A stretch of DNA of 58,410 nucleotides from Acrasis kona (GCA_026419775.2 JAOPGA020001073.1:1-58410), one strand, 5' to 3'. Positions 10,531 to 21,346 are shown, counted from the stretch's first letter. Notes: generated from the letters alone by a model not told the origin. A program made the numbers and translations.

Positions 10531-10843
10531 AACCGTTCCAAAAACTTTAGTAATGGAACGTTCCCGCAAAAAGAAAACCAAATAACAGACTCGCCCATGG
10601 ACTCAGTCAACGATTCCCCCATCCAATTTGACTCTTCAACATCCCTGCCTTGGGGATTGCTCTATTTGACAGAGGGTAATTCATTTTTGTTTTGGGCATA
10701 GCCAAAATTGTTTAGGCTATTCAAAAATTGTTTTGGAAGTAAGATAACACGAACTACACGAACTGACGTCGAAGGGACACATGATAATGAACCCAGCACG
10801 TTAAGTAACTAATGAATGGCTTGGTAATTGGATATGTCGTGAT
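10531..10843. other. spacer between two transposable elements
   Basis: About 310 bp between the TA-flanked element and the hAT element. I see no gene. A lysine-rich frame near 10560-10590 is too short to interpret. Confidence 0.4.
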
Positions 10844-11038
10844 TAGGGCTCCCACCAAAAGTCTCTGTTCTGGAATTTTGTTTTGTTTTGCTAGGTTTTG
10901 TTCCGTTTTGATTGAAATAAAACTTCAATTACAATATTCCGCTTCTATTTTGTTTTGTTCAACAAAATGCCAGAAATTTTGTTTGTTCCGTTCTGTACAA
11001 AAGGCGAACAATGAAGATCAAGTATGCAAAAAAAAAGA

Positions 11039-11101
11039 AAGTAATTGATGACAGAAAGAAGGCAGCGGAGTACTACTCTAGGGAAACAACCTGTCACCTC
11101 G
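11039..11101 (+). repeat. 63-bp hAT 5' coding unit, copy 1
   Basis: Encodes VIDDRKKAAEYYSRETTCHL, part of the BED finger of the hAT transposase. The same unit recurs inverted at 12617-12679 and 13147-13209. Sequence on the outer side of the unit differs among the three copies. Confidence 0.8.
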
Positions 11102-12597
11102 AACATTTTGTCTGAAGAGAGAGGAAACAAGCGAAGAAGAACTGATTGTGACGCACCCATCTCACAAGTGCTATTTACACAAGAACATTCACAAANCACG
11201 GATCAAAATGCACGAGATTTAGAGGTTAATGGTGATGATTTTGACCTACATTCGGAACCAGATACAACAGAATCAGAGGCCATTGTGGAAGCATCTTCTG
11301 AATCGGACGCTACGGTCGCAAAAATTCAAAAGAGAAGGAAAACCAGGAGTCCAGTGTGGAATTATTTCGAAAAAGTATATTCCAACAATAATTTATTAAC
11401 TGAATACAATGTTGCTGACAAAATTATATGCATCACAGGCGATAATGCCTCCAATAATGGGACTTTGGTACAGTCATTGTACAATAACCTTGAATCTGAT
11501 TTCTTTGGAGAGGTACCTTACTTTAGAGGAAAAGAGAGCTTCTCAAACTGCGTTGCACACGTCATCAATTTGATTGTTGGAGATATACTTGCTGTTCGCA
11601 CCGTTTCGATTAAAAAACTAAGGAAGGTTGCGAAATACGTATCTTGGAATGACGAAAGAAGGCGTGAGTGGACCAAATTATGGGTGGATCAAGCCAGCAG
11701 TTTTATTGAGAAAGACGTCAAAACGAGGTGGAATTCAGTGTACCGCATGATTATGGATGGATTAAAGTGTAAAACAGTGTTTGACCAATATGTTCGGATT
11801 GAAAATAACGTAAGCAATTGCTCTCTTTCAGCTACAGAGTGGAAGGAACTCAAGATGTTGTCGCAGGCATTAGAGATTTTTGACGTAGCGACAAGAGAAG
11901 TATCTTACGAGGACAACAACATTATAGATGGAGTTAGAGTGTATAGAACTCTTCGCATTATTTTTAATGATGTAGATCGCATCAGGTCAGGACATCGCAG
12001 CGGAATTATCTGGAGCCTCTACTTACATTGAGCAAGGAAGTCATAGATGTGCTGTATGAGGGGAAAGATAAATTTGACAAGTACTTTAAGAAGGCATCAG
12101 ACTCTAAAATTTATCAAATCACATCTCTTCTCGACCCTACAACAAGGAAGTTATGGCTCCACCAGACGAATTCTAAAGAAAGCGTCGAACAAGTTTTATC
12201 AGAACTTAAAACTGATATCTGCCCCCGTTACTCAACACTTTCAGATGAGCCAGTACATGATAGCACCAACTTGATGGACTTGATTTTAAATGGTTATGAT
12301 CAAGTAGATGGCGGACAAGTTCCTGATGACGTTGATAGATATCTTGATGGAGCATCAACACGCATCAAAAACAGCAGCAGTTTCAAGATCCTTGATTGGT
12401 GGAAGGCGAACAAAGGAGAATACCCAACAATGGCTGAGATTGCTCGTGATTACTTGTGTATACCCTGCTCTTCAGTATCAGTAGAGAGGCTGTTCAACAC
12501 TGGTCGTGATTTTGAGGGACTACGTCGTCATTGTCTATCAGCAGAAACACTTAAAAAATTGATGGTTTTGAACAGGAATAAGCATGTTTTTAATTAA
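11045..12597 (+). pseudogene. hAT transposase, internally deleted
   Basis: Two overlapping frames (11045-12031 and 12028-12597) together read as a hAT transposase. Recognisable parts are a BED-finger remnant (AAEYYSRETTCHL on the antisense copies, SPVWNYFEK here), the core GDNASNN motif, the CVAHVINLIV and KTRWNSVYRM segments, and a C-terminal hATC dimerisation region (PTMAEIARDYLCIPCSSVSV, ERLFNTG). The part between SPVWNYFEK and LLTEYNV that should carry the first catalytic Asp is missing. The frame also shifts between LYLH and SKEVIDVLYEG. The copy cannot be active. Confidence 0.85.
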
Positions 12598-12611
12598 AAT
12601 ATTTCTTTTTT

Positions 12612-12835
12612 ATTCTAGAGGTGACAGGTTGTTTCCCTAGAGTAGTACTCCGCTGCCTTCTTTCTGTCATCAATTACTTCAAAGGTATACTTGCTACGTT
12701 TCGTCAATATTTTCTGCCACATATAATTCCTCATCCCAGGTTCTTTCAAAACTTCGTGTAGGACATGATCATAGGAATTGCCGAGAGACAGAACAAAACA
12801 AAATTCCAGAACAGATACTTTTAGTGGGAGCTCAA
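12612..12835 (-). repeat. inverted hAT 5'-end fragment, copy 2
   Basis: On the minus strand it runs from a diverged terminus (TTGAGCTCCCACTAAAAG) through a frame reading LKEPGMRNYMWQKIL into VIDDRKKAAEYYSRETTCHL and then TAG. It is the 5' end of a second, related element, broken off after the BED finger. Confidence 0.7.
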
Positions 12836-13140
12836 ACTACTTAAGCATCAAAACTATCCAGTATTTTCGCTACAAACAGTGCTTGTAATTTATCATTACA
12901 TTTGTAGTTGAAACATATTCACATCATCAACTCAAACTCAATCACTAGAGCGTAGTTTTAGTCCAAAACATGGTTTTTAGGCACACCTCAAATTTAGGTT
13001 GATTTAATTCACTCAATTAAATGATTGCGTCGTTTCAACTATTTAGGTGTAAGTGCGCGGCAACAACTCTTCTTTCGTTTTTTATCAAATCAAGGTCGCC
13101 AAAATTTTTAGCCCAAAATCAAATGCCAGAACACAAACAT

Positions 13141-13352
13141 TATTCTAGAGGTGACAGGTTGTTTCCCTAGAGTAGTACTCCGCTGCCTTCTTTCTGTCAT
13201 CAATTACTTTTCCAAAACATTCCGGCATACTTCCATTAGAATTTTGTTCCTTGTTTTGTTTTGTTGGTTGATTGCGGACCAAAATTTTGATAACTTCTGA
13301 ACGGTTCAATCCCGCACCGGAACTCTTCCGGAACGTTTTGGTGGGAGCCCTA
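13141..13352 (-). repeat. inverted hAT 5'-end fragment, copy 3
   Basis: Starts at the perfect terminus TAGGGCTCCCACCAAAA and reaches the same VIDDRKKAAEYYSRETTCHL unit and stop. The leader between terminus and unit differs from copies 1 and 2. The 300 bp between copy 2 and this copy (12836-13140) hold no gene I can see. Confidence 0.7.
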
Positions 13353-13610
13353 AGCTGTGGGAGCAAAGATGGTGTAGTTAAAGTCACAATAAAAGCCTTG
13401 AGTAACAGTGTTGTATTTAAATGTTAGGTAATGTATATATAAGTAATAATGTATCACTCCATTTGTGTCATAACAATAAGCCCTCCACCAATTAGGTGGC
13501 ACACCAAAGATAGCAGATATTCGTCATAATTGACCGGAAGTGGTTAATTGTGATTTTTTTGTAAGACTTTGATTGGTCCTTTCTCTTGACAGGCAAGTGC
13601 AGATATTATT

Positions 13611-16447
13611 ATGTCGGGACGTGGCATTGAGAGAGGTATCGCTGATGCGTTCATAGATAGAGTCAAGTTAATTAAAATTCCAGAAAATTTCAAATCATGG
13701 AAGTCACAGCCTGATGTTCAAGCAGACCTAATCCCCAAATTTAACAAAAGAGATATCGACCTACCAATCAAGTACAATAAGAAGGGAGAACACATTCTGG
13801 ACTTTCAGAACTTTCCTCTCGCTCGCTTAGGCACGCAAGATAAAAATGCAGCACAGTGGAACCTTTCAGATAACGCCACTCCCATGAAAGTTTATATCGC
13901 CGTCAGCGGAAGTGGTAAAACGCACGAAGTGTTTCGTAATGGTTCAATTGGTTACGTGTTATATTCTACGGCTGGAGTGGACAGTGAATATGACAGTTAC
14001 ATGCAAAAACTTTATAACGAATTGACAACCGTCCAAAATGAGCAAGACAGATCTATTAGGCATGCAAAGGGAGAAAAGAAGATTTTGACTTGGATCTGCG
14101 CTAAGCTAGCCAGCTTGTATCACCTTATAGATACTCATGGAATCACACCAAAAGAATTCATGTACAGCCAAACCAACGGACGTTCCCACTACTACGCTAA
14201 ATGTTACGAAAAGTGCTTGGAGTACTTTGAAGAAGAGTGTAAAAGGAGAGAAGTACCAGAGGTTGAGTATGATGAGGCCATCGTCCACAATTTTCTTGTT
14301 CGGAAAATTAACCATTTACTTGAAAACAGAGGACGGAACAGAGGACAGTCCGAAGTACCGAAATTAGGTATAGCGTTCGATGAGGCGAACTATATCCACC
14401 TCAGATTTCCCAAAGGGTAAGTTATTCACATGTCAACAACTAACTGTGTTAGATTTTTAAGTTTGAGACAGGAGGACCGCAGCATGTTGGTCGGCATTAA
14501 AAGTGCGCTCAGCAGGGTGATCGAAGATTACAAATACATTACATTTGCGGGAACTTCACTTTCGTTAAAGCATGGAGATGTTCTAATGAGTCCGGTCGCG
14601 AAGGAGACAAGTACTTTGGTTAAGAGTGACTTTAAGTACCACACGGTCAAATCAGCAAAACGATTTCTCGAAGAAAACTTTGATGTACAGGGATGTAGTG
14701 ATGTATTGAACGATACAGAAACAATGTCCCTCCTTATTGGTAGACCGAGGCTCGTAGTCAAAGTGATTTTCTTGATTGGACAAGTTACGAAAGAAGGAAT
14801 CCACAAAAACAAAAACGATATATTAAGACAAGCCATCAAAAGATCGTTTGATATACACACTACAACAGCAGTGGATGCAATTAAAGAAAGTTACAGAGGA
14901 AAAACACATGACCGAATTCTTCTGTTAAGAGCTATAGAGTCTCTGGCGATTCATATTGGTTTGAAAGAAAACGCAGTCTTTACTGTCTGCACTGAAAGCT
15001 CTGGAAAGTACAGATATAATATTCCTGACTTGGTGGCGTCTGGTATCTGCCACTTGAAATCATCACAAGACAACAATAAAAAGATAACGTATTACGAATG
15101 CGTTGAAGAACCCCTATCTAGAGCTATTGTTTCCTCAATTCTAAAAGATTATGCGGATGAACTTCCAAGTGTTAGTGTGAGAATTGCAGCAAAGCGTTTG
15201 GTGGATACAAACAACAAAGGTCTACCCTTTGAAGAATTGATCATGTCAGCGTTGTGTGTGCATGGCACAATGGCCAGATTATGCGAGAACATTGAAGTGT
15301 TTAATAATAAAAATGAGGTAATCAAAGATTTTGATTGGATAAAGAGAATAAATATCACAGGATCAGTGAACAAAATCTCTACTAATAAAGATGAAGACGA
15401 TCATGTATCGACGGAAGACGAATTTCTCGATCTACTCACATCTTATCATAATAACAAAAAAGAACAAATTGGCGCATATCTGACAAGTGCTTTTGGCTTT
15501 GACATATCTGGAGTTGGTCCTGCAGGAGACAAATCAGGTTTTATGCTTTGCTCCAAATTTGAAGTATCAGATACCCATTACAAAAGAATAACTTTAAAAA
15601 ATGACTTGCAGCTTAATCCAAGAATAGCATGTTATTATGGAAGGGAAGCCAAAAGTAGAGAAACCGCTAAAAAAAAAGCGCCAGAACTATACCTTAGCAA
15701 AGAACGTATGGGACTGCGAGAGAAATTCGATAAGCTTTACAACAAACTCGACAAGGTGCTTTTAATAAGTATCGTGATGCCAAAACGATCAAGGGATGTA
15801 CAATTTGACAAAACTGTTTTGACAGATAAGGAGTTCTACATGGAAATAACACAACAGAAACTGCATTATTTGTTCAAAGATCCGGTTGTTGTAAGTACTT
15901 TGGAACAAGTACTTGGAAAAAAAGATAATGATTTATATCAATACTCATCTGTTCCCAAGTGATGAGTTTGATAAGATGATGCTTGAAGAAGGCGAAGAAT
16001 TTATTATAAGTGAAGATGGAGAGCAACAAGTGATTAAGAAAAGAAGAACGAGTGCGCATAGCTTCGCACCTATTTATGAGCAACAAGGTAAGTCACACAA
16101 CACACAAAAGTACTCAACATGTTATTGTAGTGGGTGGATCTCAGAGTGGCCAAAGTGGTCAGCAGCAGACTCAAGAGCAGAAGGCGGCGTATGAGGAGAT
16201 GAAGCAGCACAAGAGTAGGCGCGCTTTTAAGCAGTGGTTAGAGCGTGTGTGGTTGAATGAAAAAGAGGGTGATGAGAAAGACGATTTGCAAGAATTGGTT
16301 CAAAAGATCTTCGATGACGATTACAATGGAGAAACATTTGCTGAAGTGACTGTTAAAAATCTATATGATACCCACTATTCGCCAGGAAAAACCAAAGCGA
16401 TTGAATTGTTTTTTAAAAGCAAGTTTGGAGTAGTTATGAAAGAATAA
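13611..16447 (+). CDS. CRN/RHS-class P-loop NTPase with a REase-like nuclease region
   Basis: Predicted product of 893 residues. Exons are 13611-14416, 14453-15890, 15967-16087 and 16131-16447; the introns are 36, 76 and 43 nt and the exons sum to whole codons. It looks whole. Residues about 96-104 form a P-loop (AVSGSGKT). LGIAFDEANY near residue 257 fits a Walker B. Around residue 628, GDKSGFMLCSKFE has the D-x-G...S-K spacing of a restriction-endonuclease-fold site. A Gln-rich linker and a helical tail end the protein. NTPase plus nuclease is the architecture of Crinkler (CRN) effectors and trypanosome RHS proteins, a class thought to derive from transposable elements. Its position next to a hAT graveyard fits. 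Family placement is by pattern. The second intron is the least certain. Confidence 0.65.
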
Positions 16448-16679
16448 TTGGTGACGAGGAGATTAGGATTACTACTGAGCAAAGTGGTGCTTGCCGAACC
16501 TCAAATAAATATAAACCTTTTTATACAATCTTCTGCTATATCGAATGTTTTTGTTCTGCTCCAAAAGTCACTATCGTCGCTCACAAACTATATAAAGTAT
16601 ACAGACCAAAAACTAGTTTTCAATTTGTTCACATGAATGTTGTATTTACTGCTCCGATTATACATTGTCCGCTACAGTA

Positions 16680-17100
16680 TCAAGCATTTGTTTGTTCTCC
16701 ATGAAAGCATTGCTGCAATCTTCCGCCAGCAATCAGAGGATCTGGATTACAAAATGTTGATTCTTTTTGACGCCAGGTTGGAGCGATTTGCAAACGAAAG
16801 AGTTGATGCATGAGGTCGGATACTCGCGCTTGAGTATTGTTAAAGTATAAACGGCATCCATTATCGTTATCGTCATCGTTGCTTCAATCCATGATTTTCT
16901 TCCCACCTGTTATAATTAGAATGTTCATTTTATAAACCCGCCTACCATTTTCCTGATTCTTTATTCTTGTGATGCGCCTCGCTGTCCAGGGCGTCTCCAA
17001 ACTTGCTCCCATACTAACGGATCCGCGTTGGTGTGGTGTGTTGCTGAAGCCGACTGTCTCCACCATTTCTTGTTTAAATGAACATCAAACATATTAGCTT
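16680..17100 (-). pseudogene. decayed or mis-sequenced ORF, unknown family
   Basis: Coding-like stretches lie one after another on the minus strand: MFDVHLNKKWWRQS and NADPLVWEQV, then in another frame SEAHHKNKESGKW joined over a 39-nt intron to WEENHGLKQ, then NGCRLYFNNTQARV, TFCNPDPLIAGGR and FHGEQTNA before TGA. At least two frame changes are needed besides the intron. Composition is protein-like throughout, so this was once a gene of 110 or more residues. I do not recognise the family. The flanking 16448-16679 shows nothing. Confidence 0.45.
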
Positions 17101-17143
17101 TTGTAAATAGAGTTCACATTGGAACACTATTTATTTTTGAAAC

Positions 17144-17872
17144 ATGAGAATCACAGATTTACCAAGAGAAGTACTTGCTGTTATTCTAGAGTATCTAAGC
17201 ATTCAATGTATTGCCAAGGTATCGGAGGTGTCCATAAAATTGATGATTGCCTCGAAGTCGGACATGTTATGGAATGAATCTAACAAGTCATTGCCCTTTC
17301 AGGGCTCATTTAAAAAGTATTTGTCATATCTTTCTGAATTGGAATACATGCAAATGTTTGCCATTCACACCGCCACTGAAGGAAAAGTAGCGATTTTCGA
17401 CCCATTCACCAAACTCTCAGTGACCACAACCACACTTACCGAATCTCTGCAAGATTTTAGGAATTTAACCTCATTTTTAGGAATAGCAAACAACGAACAT
17501 GATGGTAGCGAGCAATTCTCACAAAGTACAGGAATGATATTCAAGGAAGGCCTGTTCGTGGACGATCATGATTTCCTGGATGACTTTTATTTACTATTCC
17601 AACAGGACGAGAGCGGCAAGTCTACTTCATACCCTGTTAGTTGTTACAACTCTCAAGTAGGCGTTTGGATTCAATTCATCAAACCAGGACAAACACAAAC
17701 AGAAATAGAAAGGGAAATGGCGAGCCAAGCCGCTGCAAAATTAACAAGCGAACGTGGAAACAACATTAGGTTTGTATCGTGGGAGAAGGCGAGGTTAATG
17801 TGTACAAGAAAATATCGGTTGGTGAAGTCAACAAATCTTACTTGCAAGAATTATAATTACTGGTTTGGTTAA
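17144..17872 (+). CDS. F-box protein, 242 aa
   Basis: Intronless. The N-terminus, residues 3-45 (ITDLPREVLAVILEYLSIQC, then MLWNESNK), is a good F-box. The rest has no repeat I recognise, though segments such as DFLDDFYLLFQQDESG and VGVWIQFIKPGQTQ suggest a beta-rich recognition domain. It is probably an SCF substrate adaptor with an unknown target. It ends near the convergent repeat-rich gene. Confidence 0.75.
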   Translation: MRITDLPREVLAVILEYLSIQCIAKVSEVSIKLMIASKSDMLWNESNKSLPFQGSFKKYLSYLSELEYMQMFAIHTATEGKVAIFDPFTKLSVTTTTLTESLQDFRNLTSFLGIANNEHDGSEQFSQSTGMIFKEGLFVDDHDFLDDFYLLFQQDESGKSTSYPVSCYNSQVGVWIQFIKPGQTQTEIEREMASQAAAKLTSERGNNIRFVSWEKARLMCTRKYRLVKSTNLTCKNYNYWFG

Positions 17873-17945
17873 AAACAGTACGGATGCTTATTGGACAGGC
17901 TTCAAAGATTGCGCAATCGAAACTTTAAAAAATAATAAACTTTAC

Positions 17946-20900
17946 TTAAGCTTTTTGTGCCTTGTTACTAGTCAATGCTTGCTCTATTCTCTTCAAGTAG
18001 CTGCTATCGATTCTTGTCTTTGTTAGGTCGACTTCGACTATCTTGTTGTTCCTGCGAAGTAGGTCCAAAATGGACATTGCAGCGGCGATGGAAATGGCGT
18101 TGTTGCTCAAGTTAATTGACGTCAACCCTGGGTGCTTTGCGACTACTTCGCAGATTGATGCGATACTATTGTTGCGAAGTCCGTTTTGTCTCAAATTCAA
18201 GTGAGTGCATGTTGGGACATGCTCTAAAAGCTTCAACATTGGTATGACACCAAGTTCACCCAAATAATTTACGAACATGTCAATCTTTCCATTCACACAG
18301 AATTGGTTCTGCTCCAATTGCTTTAATAATATAGTGTTTGGTCTCGCGTTCAATCTCGTGCATTCGTCGATGTATATTTGCTTCATTGGCTTGGATGTTG
18401 TACCGTTCGTTTTGTTGGCTGGTTTTTCTTCTGCCTTCGCTTGCACTTTAACATCTACCTTAGCATCGACATTTGGAGTGGCATCTTTTTTGACTTCTTC
18501 TTTCTTTTCAACAACCTTTGACACGTCCACTTTTTGTTTTTCGTCAGGTTTGATATCAGCTTTCTTTTCTTCAACTTTAGCCGCATCTACTTTAGGAGCT
18601 TCAGCTTTCTTCTCTTCAACTTTCACTGACTCCTGTTTAGGGGCGTCCTTCTTTTGCTCTGCTTTGGGTGTATCGGCAATCTTTTGATCAACTTGAGGTG
18701 CCTCAACTTTTGGAGCTTCAGTTTTTGGATTTTCTACTTTCTTTTCCTCGACTTTCGGTTTTTCAGTTTTCGCATCAGCCTTTGGTGTTTCTGTCTTAGG
18801 TGCTTCTACTTTGGTTGCGTCTACTTTAGGTACATCAGTTTTTGGCGTTTCTACCTTTGGTACCTCTGCCTTCTTCTCTTCCACCTTTGCTGGTTCTTGT
18901 TTAGGGGCATCTGTTTTGGGTGTTTCTACTTTCTTTGGTGTCTCCGCCTTTGGTGCTTCTTTTTGCAAATCCACCTTGGATGCATCAGCCTTTGGTGCAT
19001 CGACTTTGGGTGCTTCTTTTGGAGATTCCTTGGGAACTTCTGCCTTTAATGCTTCAACTTTAGGAGGCTCAGTCTTTGGGGCATCAACTTTCTTCGGTGT
19101 TTCTGCCTTTGGTGCTTCCTTTTGTGCATCGGTCTTTGGTGTATCCACTTTAGCTGCGTCTGCTTTAGGAACATCATTTTTTAACACTTCAGCCTTTGGT
19201 GTTTCCACCTTCTTTTCTTCGACTTTCGGTTTTTCCTCTGACTTAGCAACATCAACCTTCTTCTCTTCGACCTTTGGTGTTTCCATCTTCTTCTCTTCGA
19301 CTTTCGCGGCTTTTGGTGTTTCAGCTTTAGGTACATCCGCCTTGGGTGCCTCTACCTTCTTCTCCTCAGTCTTTGCTGCTTCTTGTTTTGTATCGGCATC
19401 CTTCTTGGGGGCATCTACTTTTGGCGCATCAACCTTGGGTGCATCTACTTTCGGTGCGTCAGCTTTTGGGGCGTCGACCTTAGATACGTCAGCCTTTGGT
19501 GTCTCGATCTTTTTTGGTGTGTCAGCCTTTGGTGTATCAATTTTAGGTGCTTCTTTTTGCGAATCCACCTTGGATGCATCAGCCTTTGGTGCATCGACTT
19601 TGGGTGCTTCTTTTGGAGATTCCTTGGGAGTTTCTGCCTTTGGTGTTTCAACTTTAGCCGCATCTACTTTAGGAGCTTCAGCTTTCTTCTCTTCAACTTT
19701 GGGTGTCTCAGTCTTCGCCGCCTCAACTTTGGGTGCTTCAGCTTTTGGAGTTTCTACCTTCTTTGGTGTATTAGATTCAACGTTTGGATTCTCGACTTTA
19801 GGAGGCTCAGTCTTTGGGGCATCAACTTTCTTCGGTGTTTCAATCTTTGTTGTATCAACTTTAGCCGCATCTACTTTAGGAGCTTCAGCTTTCTTCTCTT
19901 CAACTTTCACTGACTCCTGTTTAGGGGCGTCCTTCTTTTGCTCTGCTTTGGGTGCATCGGCCTTTGGTACTTCTGCTTTGGGTGTATCAACTTTCGGTGT
20001 ATCTGCCTTGGGTGCCTCAATTTTTGGTGCCTCTGTCTTTGTCTCAACTTTTGCCTCGACCTTCGCATCTTTTGGTGCATCAACTTTTGGTGCATCAACT
20101 TTGGGTGGATCAACTTTTTTAATCTCTGCTTTCTGCGCTTCCACTTTGGGTGCATCAGCCTTCTTCTCTTCAACCTTTGCAGGTACATCCACCTTGGGTG
20201 TTTCTTTTGTTACTTCAGCCTTTGGTGTTTCGACTTTTTTTGGTGTCTCAGCTTTGGCCGGTTCCACTTTGAGCGCGTCAGCTTTTGGAGTTTCGACTTT
20301 TGGAGTTTCGACTTTAGGAGCTTCAGTCTTTGGTGCATCTGCTTTTGGAGGCTCTGTTTTTGCTTCAACCTTTGCTTCTGTCTTCGCCTCTACTTTGGGC
20401 GCATCGACTTTAGGTGTCTCTACTTTTGCATCATTTGCTTTAGGAGCATCAACTTTCGGCGCATCTACCTTTTTAGGTACCTCCGTCTTAGGTGACTCTT
20501 TTGGTACATCTTTTTGTACTTCTGTTTTTGCCTCTACTTTTACTGCGTCGGCTTTTGGTACATCAGGTTTCTTTTCGTCAACTTTTACCTCCGCCTTCTT
20601 TTCTTCCTTCTTCACCTCGGAGGGTGGAGCGACGTCAGGTTTCTTTGCTTCGGGTGCCTTAACTTGAGCATCTGGTTTTTTCTCTTCAACCTTTTTGGGT
20701 GTCTCAACTTTTGCGTCCACCTTTGCCTCCACCTTAACATCAGCTTTCGCATCTTTTGGGGCCGCATCTGAATTTGCTGTAGATGGTCTGCTTTTATCTT
20801 GAACGACAACTGATTCGTCATTCTTAACGACAGTTGCTTTAATGTCTTTGTTGGCTGAAGGATGATCCTCTTTAACAACAGTGGTTTCTTTACGAGGAGT

Positions 20901-21041
20901 GATTTCATTCTGAACAGTCACAGTCTCTTTGTTCTGGTCCTTTGTAAATGTTTTAGAATCGCTTTCCTTTTTAGCCACATCGGGATGGTCGACTTCCTTC
21001 TTCACCGCAACAGTATCTTTATTCTCTGCAGCTGAGCTCAT
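17946..21041 (-). CDS. giant Lys/Ala/Pro/Val repeat protein with a leucine-rich C-terminus
   Basis: One uninterrupted frame of 1031 residues. Residues about 90-870 are a low-complexity array of 5-residue units such as APKVE, TPKAD and EEKKA. The array is extremely rich in K, P, A, E and V, has almost no aromatic residues, and resembles titin PEVK or histone-H1-like tails. The last 130 residues fold differently: CTHLNLRQNGL, LTSINLSNNAIS and IVEVDLTKTRID are leucine-rich repeats of the RNI/tropomodulin type. The array contains long near-identical duplications, so it has grown by unequal exchange. Tropomodulin-like LRRs hint at a cytoskeletal tether; this is inference. Confidence 0.8.
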   Translation of the reverse strand: MSSAAENKDTVAVKKEVDHPDVAKKESDSKTFTKDQNKETVTVQNEITPRKETTVVKEDHPSANKDIKATVVKNDESVVVQDKSRPSTANSDAAPKDAKADVKVEAKVDAKVETPKKVEEKKPDAQVKAPEAKKPDVAPPSEVKKEEKKAEVKVDEKKPDVPKADAVKVEAKTEVQKDVPKESPKTEVPKKVDAPKVDAPKANDAKVETPKVDAPKVEAKTEAKVEAKTEPPKADAPKTEAPKVETPKVETPKADALKVEPAKAETPKKVETPKAEVTKETPKVDVPAKVEEKKADAPKVEAQKAEIKKVDPPKVDAPKVDAPKDAKVEAKVETKTEAPKIEAPKADTPKVDTPKAEVPKADAPKAEQKKDAPKQESVKVEEKKAEAPKVDAAKVDTTKIETPKKVDAPKTEPPKVENPNVESNTPKKVETPKAEAPKVEAAKTETPKVEEKKAEAPKVDAAKVETPKAETPKESPKEAPKVDAPKADASKVDSQKEAPKIDTPKADTPKKIETPKADVSKVDAPKADAPKVDAPKVDAPKVDAPKKDADTKQEAAKTEEKKVEAPKADVPKAETPKAAKVEEKKMETPKVEEKKVDVAKSEEKPKVEEKKVETPKAEVLKNDVPKADAAKVDTPKTDAQKEAPKAETPKKVDAPKTEPPKVEALKAEVPKESPKEAPKVDAPKADASKVDLQKEAPKAETPKKVETPKTDAPKQEPAKVEEKKAEVPKVETPKTDVPKVDATKVEAPKTETPKADAKTEKPKVEEKKVENPKTEAPKVEAPQVDQKIADTPKAEQKKDAPKQESVKVEEKKAEAPKVDAAKVEEKKADIKPDEKQKVDVSKVVEKKEEVKKDATPNVDAKVDVKVQAKAEEKPANKTNGTTSKPMKQIYIDECTRLNARPNTILLKQLEQNQFCVNGKIDMFVNYLGELGVIPMLKLLEHVPTCTHLNLRQNGLRNNSIASICEVVAKHPGLTSINLSNNAISIAAAMSILDLLRRNNKIVEVDLTKTRIDSSYLKRIEQALTSNKAQKA

Positions 21042-21346
21042 CTTGATGGTCTATAATTTACAATTAATTAATGGCGCCTACCGAAACTTTTATTGGAACA
21101 GGTTTTACTTTACAAACATCATTTAAAAGGCGGAAGTAGAAGTTACACATTTTAACAAAAGTTCCTGCAAAGCGATATTAAGTTCATTCTATTCAAGACT
21201 TATAATGGCAGTATTTAAAGTGTGTCATGATTCTATACCAAAGTAGAATGAATGACCGCAAAATCAAATGGAATGATATGTGCAACAGTTGATTTAAACA
21301 AGTTCATTTTCAGTGTGGATTAAAGTTTGATATTTTATTAATAATT

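Larger units (their letters stand above)
10844..13352. mobile_element. composite hAT-family element
   Basis: The left end TAGGGCTCCCACCAAAA (10844) is matched by its exact reverse complement at 13336-13352. A third, diverged end in the same orientation as the right one closes at about 12835 and shares the inner run AATTCCAGAACAGA. Between the left end and 12835 lies a dead transposase reading rightward. The stretches 12612-12835 and 13141-13352 are inverted pieces of the 5' end of related copies. I find no matching 8-bp target duplication at either pair of ends, so insertions or rearrangements have scrambled the locus. One ambiguous base (n) lies at 11197. Confidence 0.8.

Noticed and set aside
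10836-13360. Target-site duplication for the hAT element
   Set aside because: The 8 bp outside each candidate end (gtcgtgat, actactta, agctgtgg) do not match.
18811-20667. 618-codon open frame opposite the repeat protein, rich in Ser/Gly/Phe
   Set aside because: It is the antisense shadow of the five-residue KAPV repeat; periodic codons keep the opposite strand free of stops.
21294-21346. Unspliced C-terminal extension of the neugrin-like protein
   Set aside because: A 46-nt gtgagt...tatag intron gives whole codons and an earlier stop; the extension looks like intron plus 3' flank.
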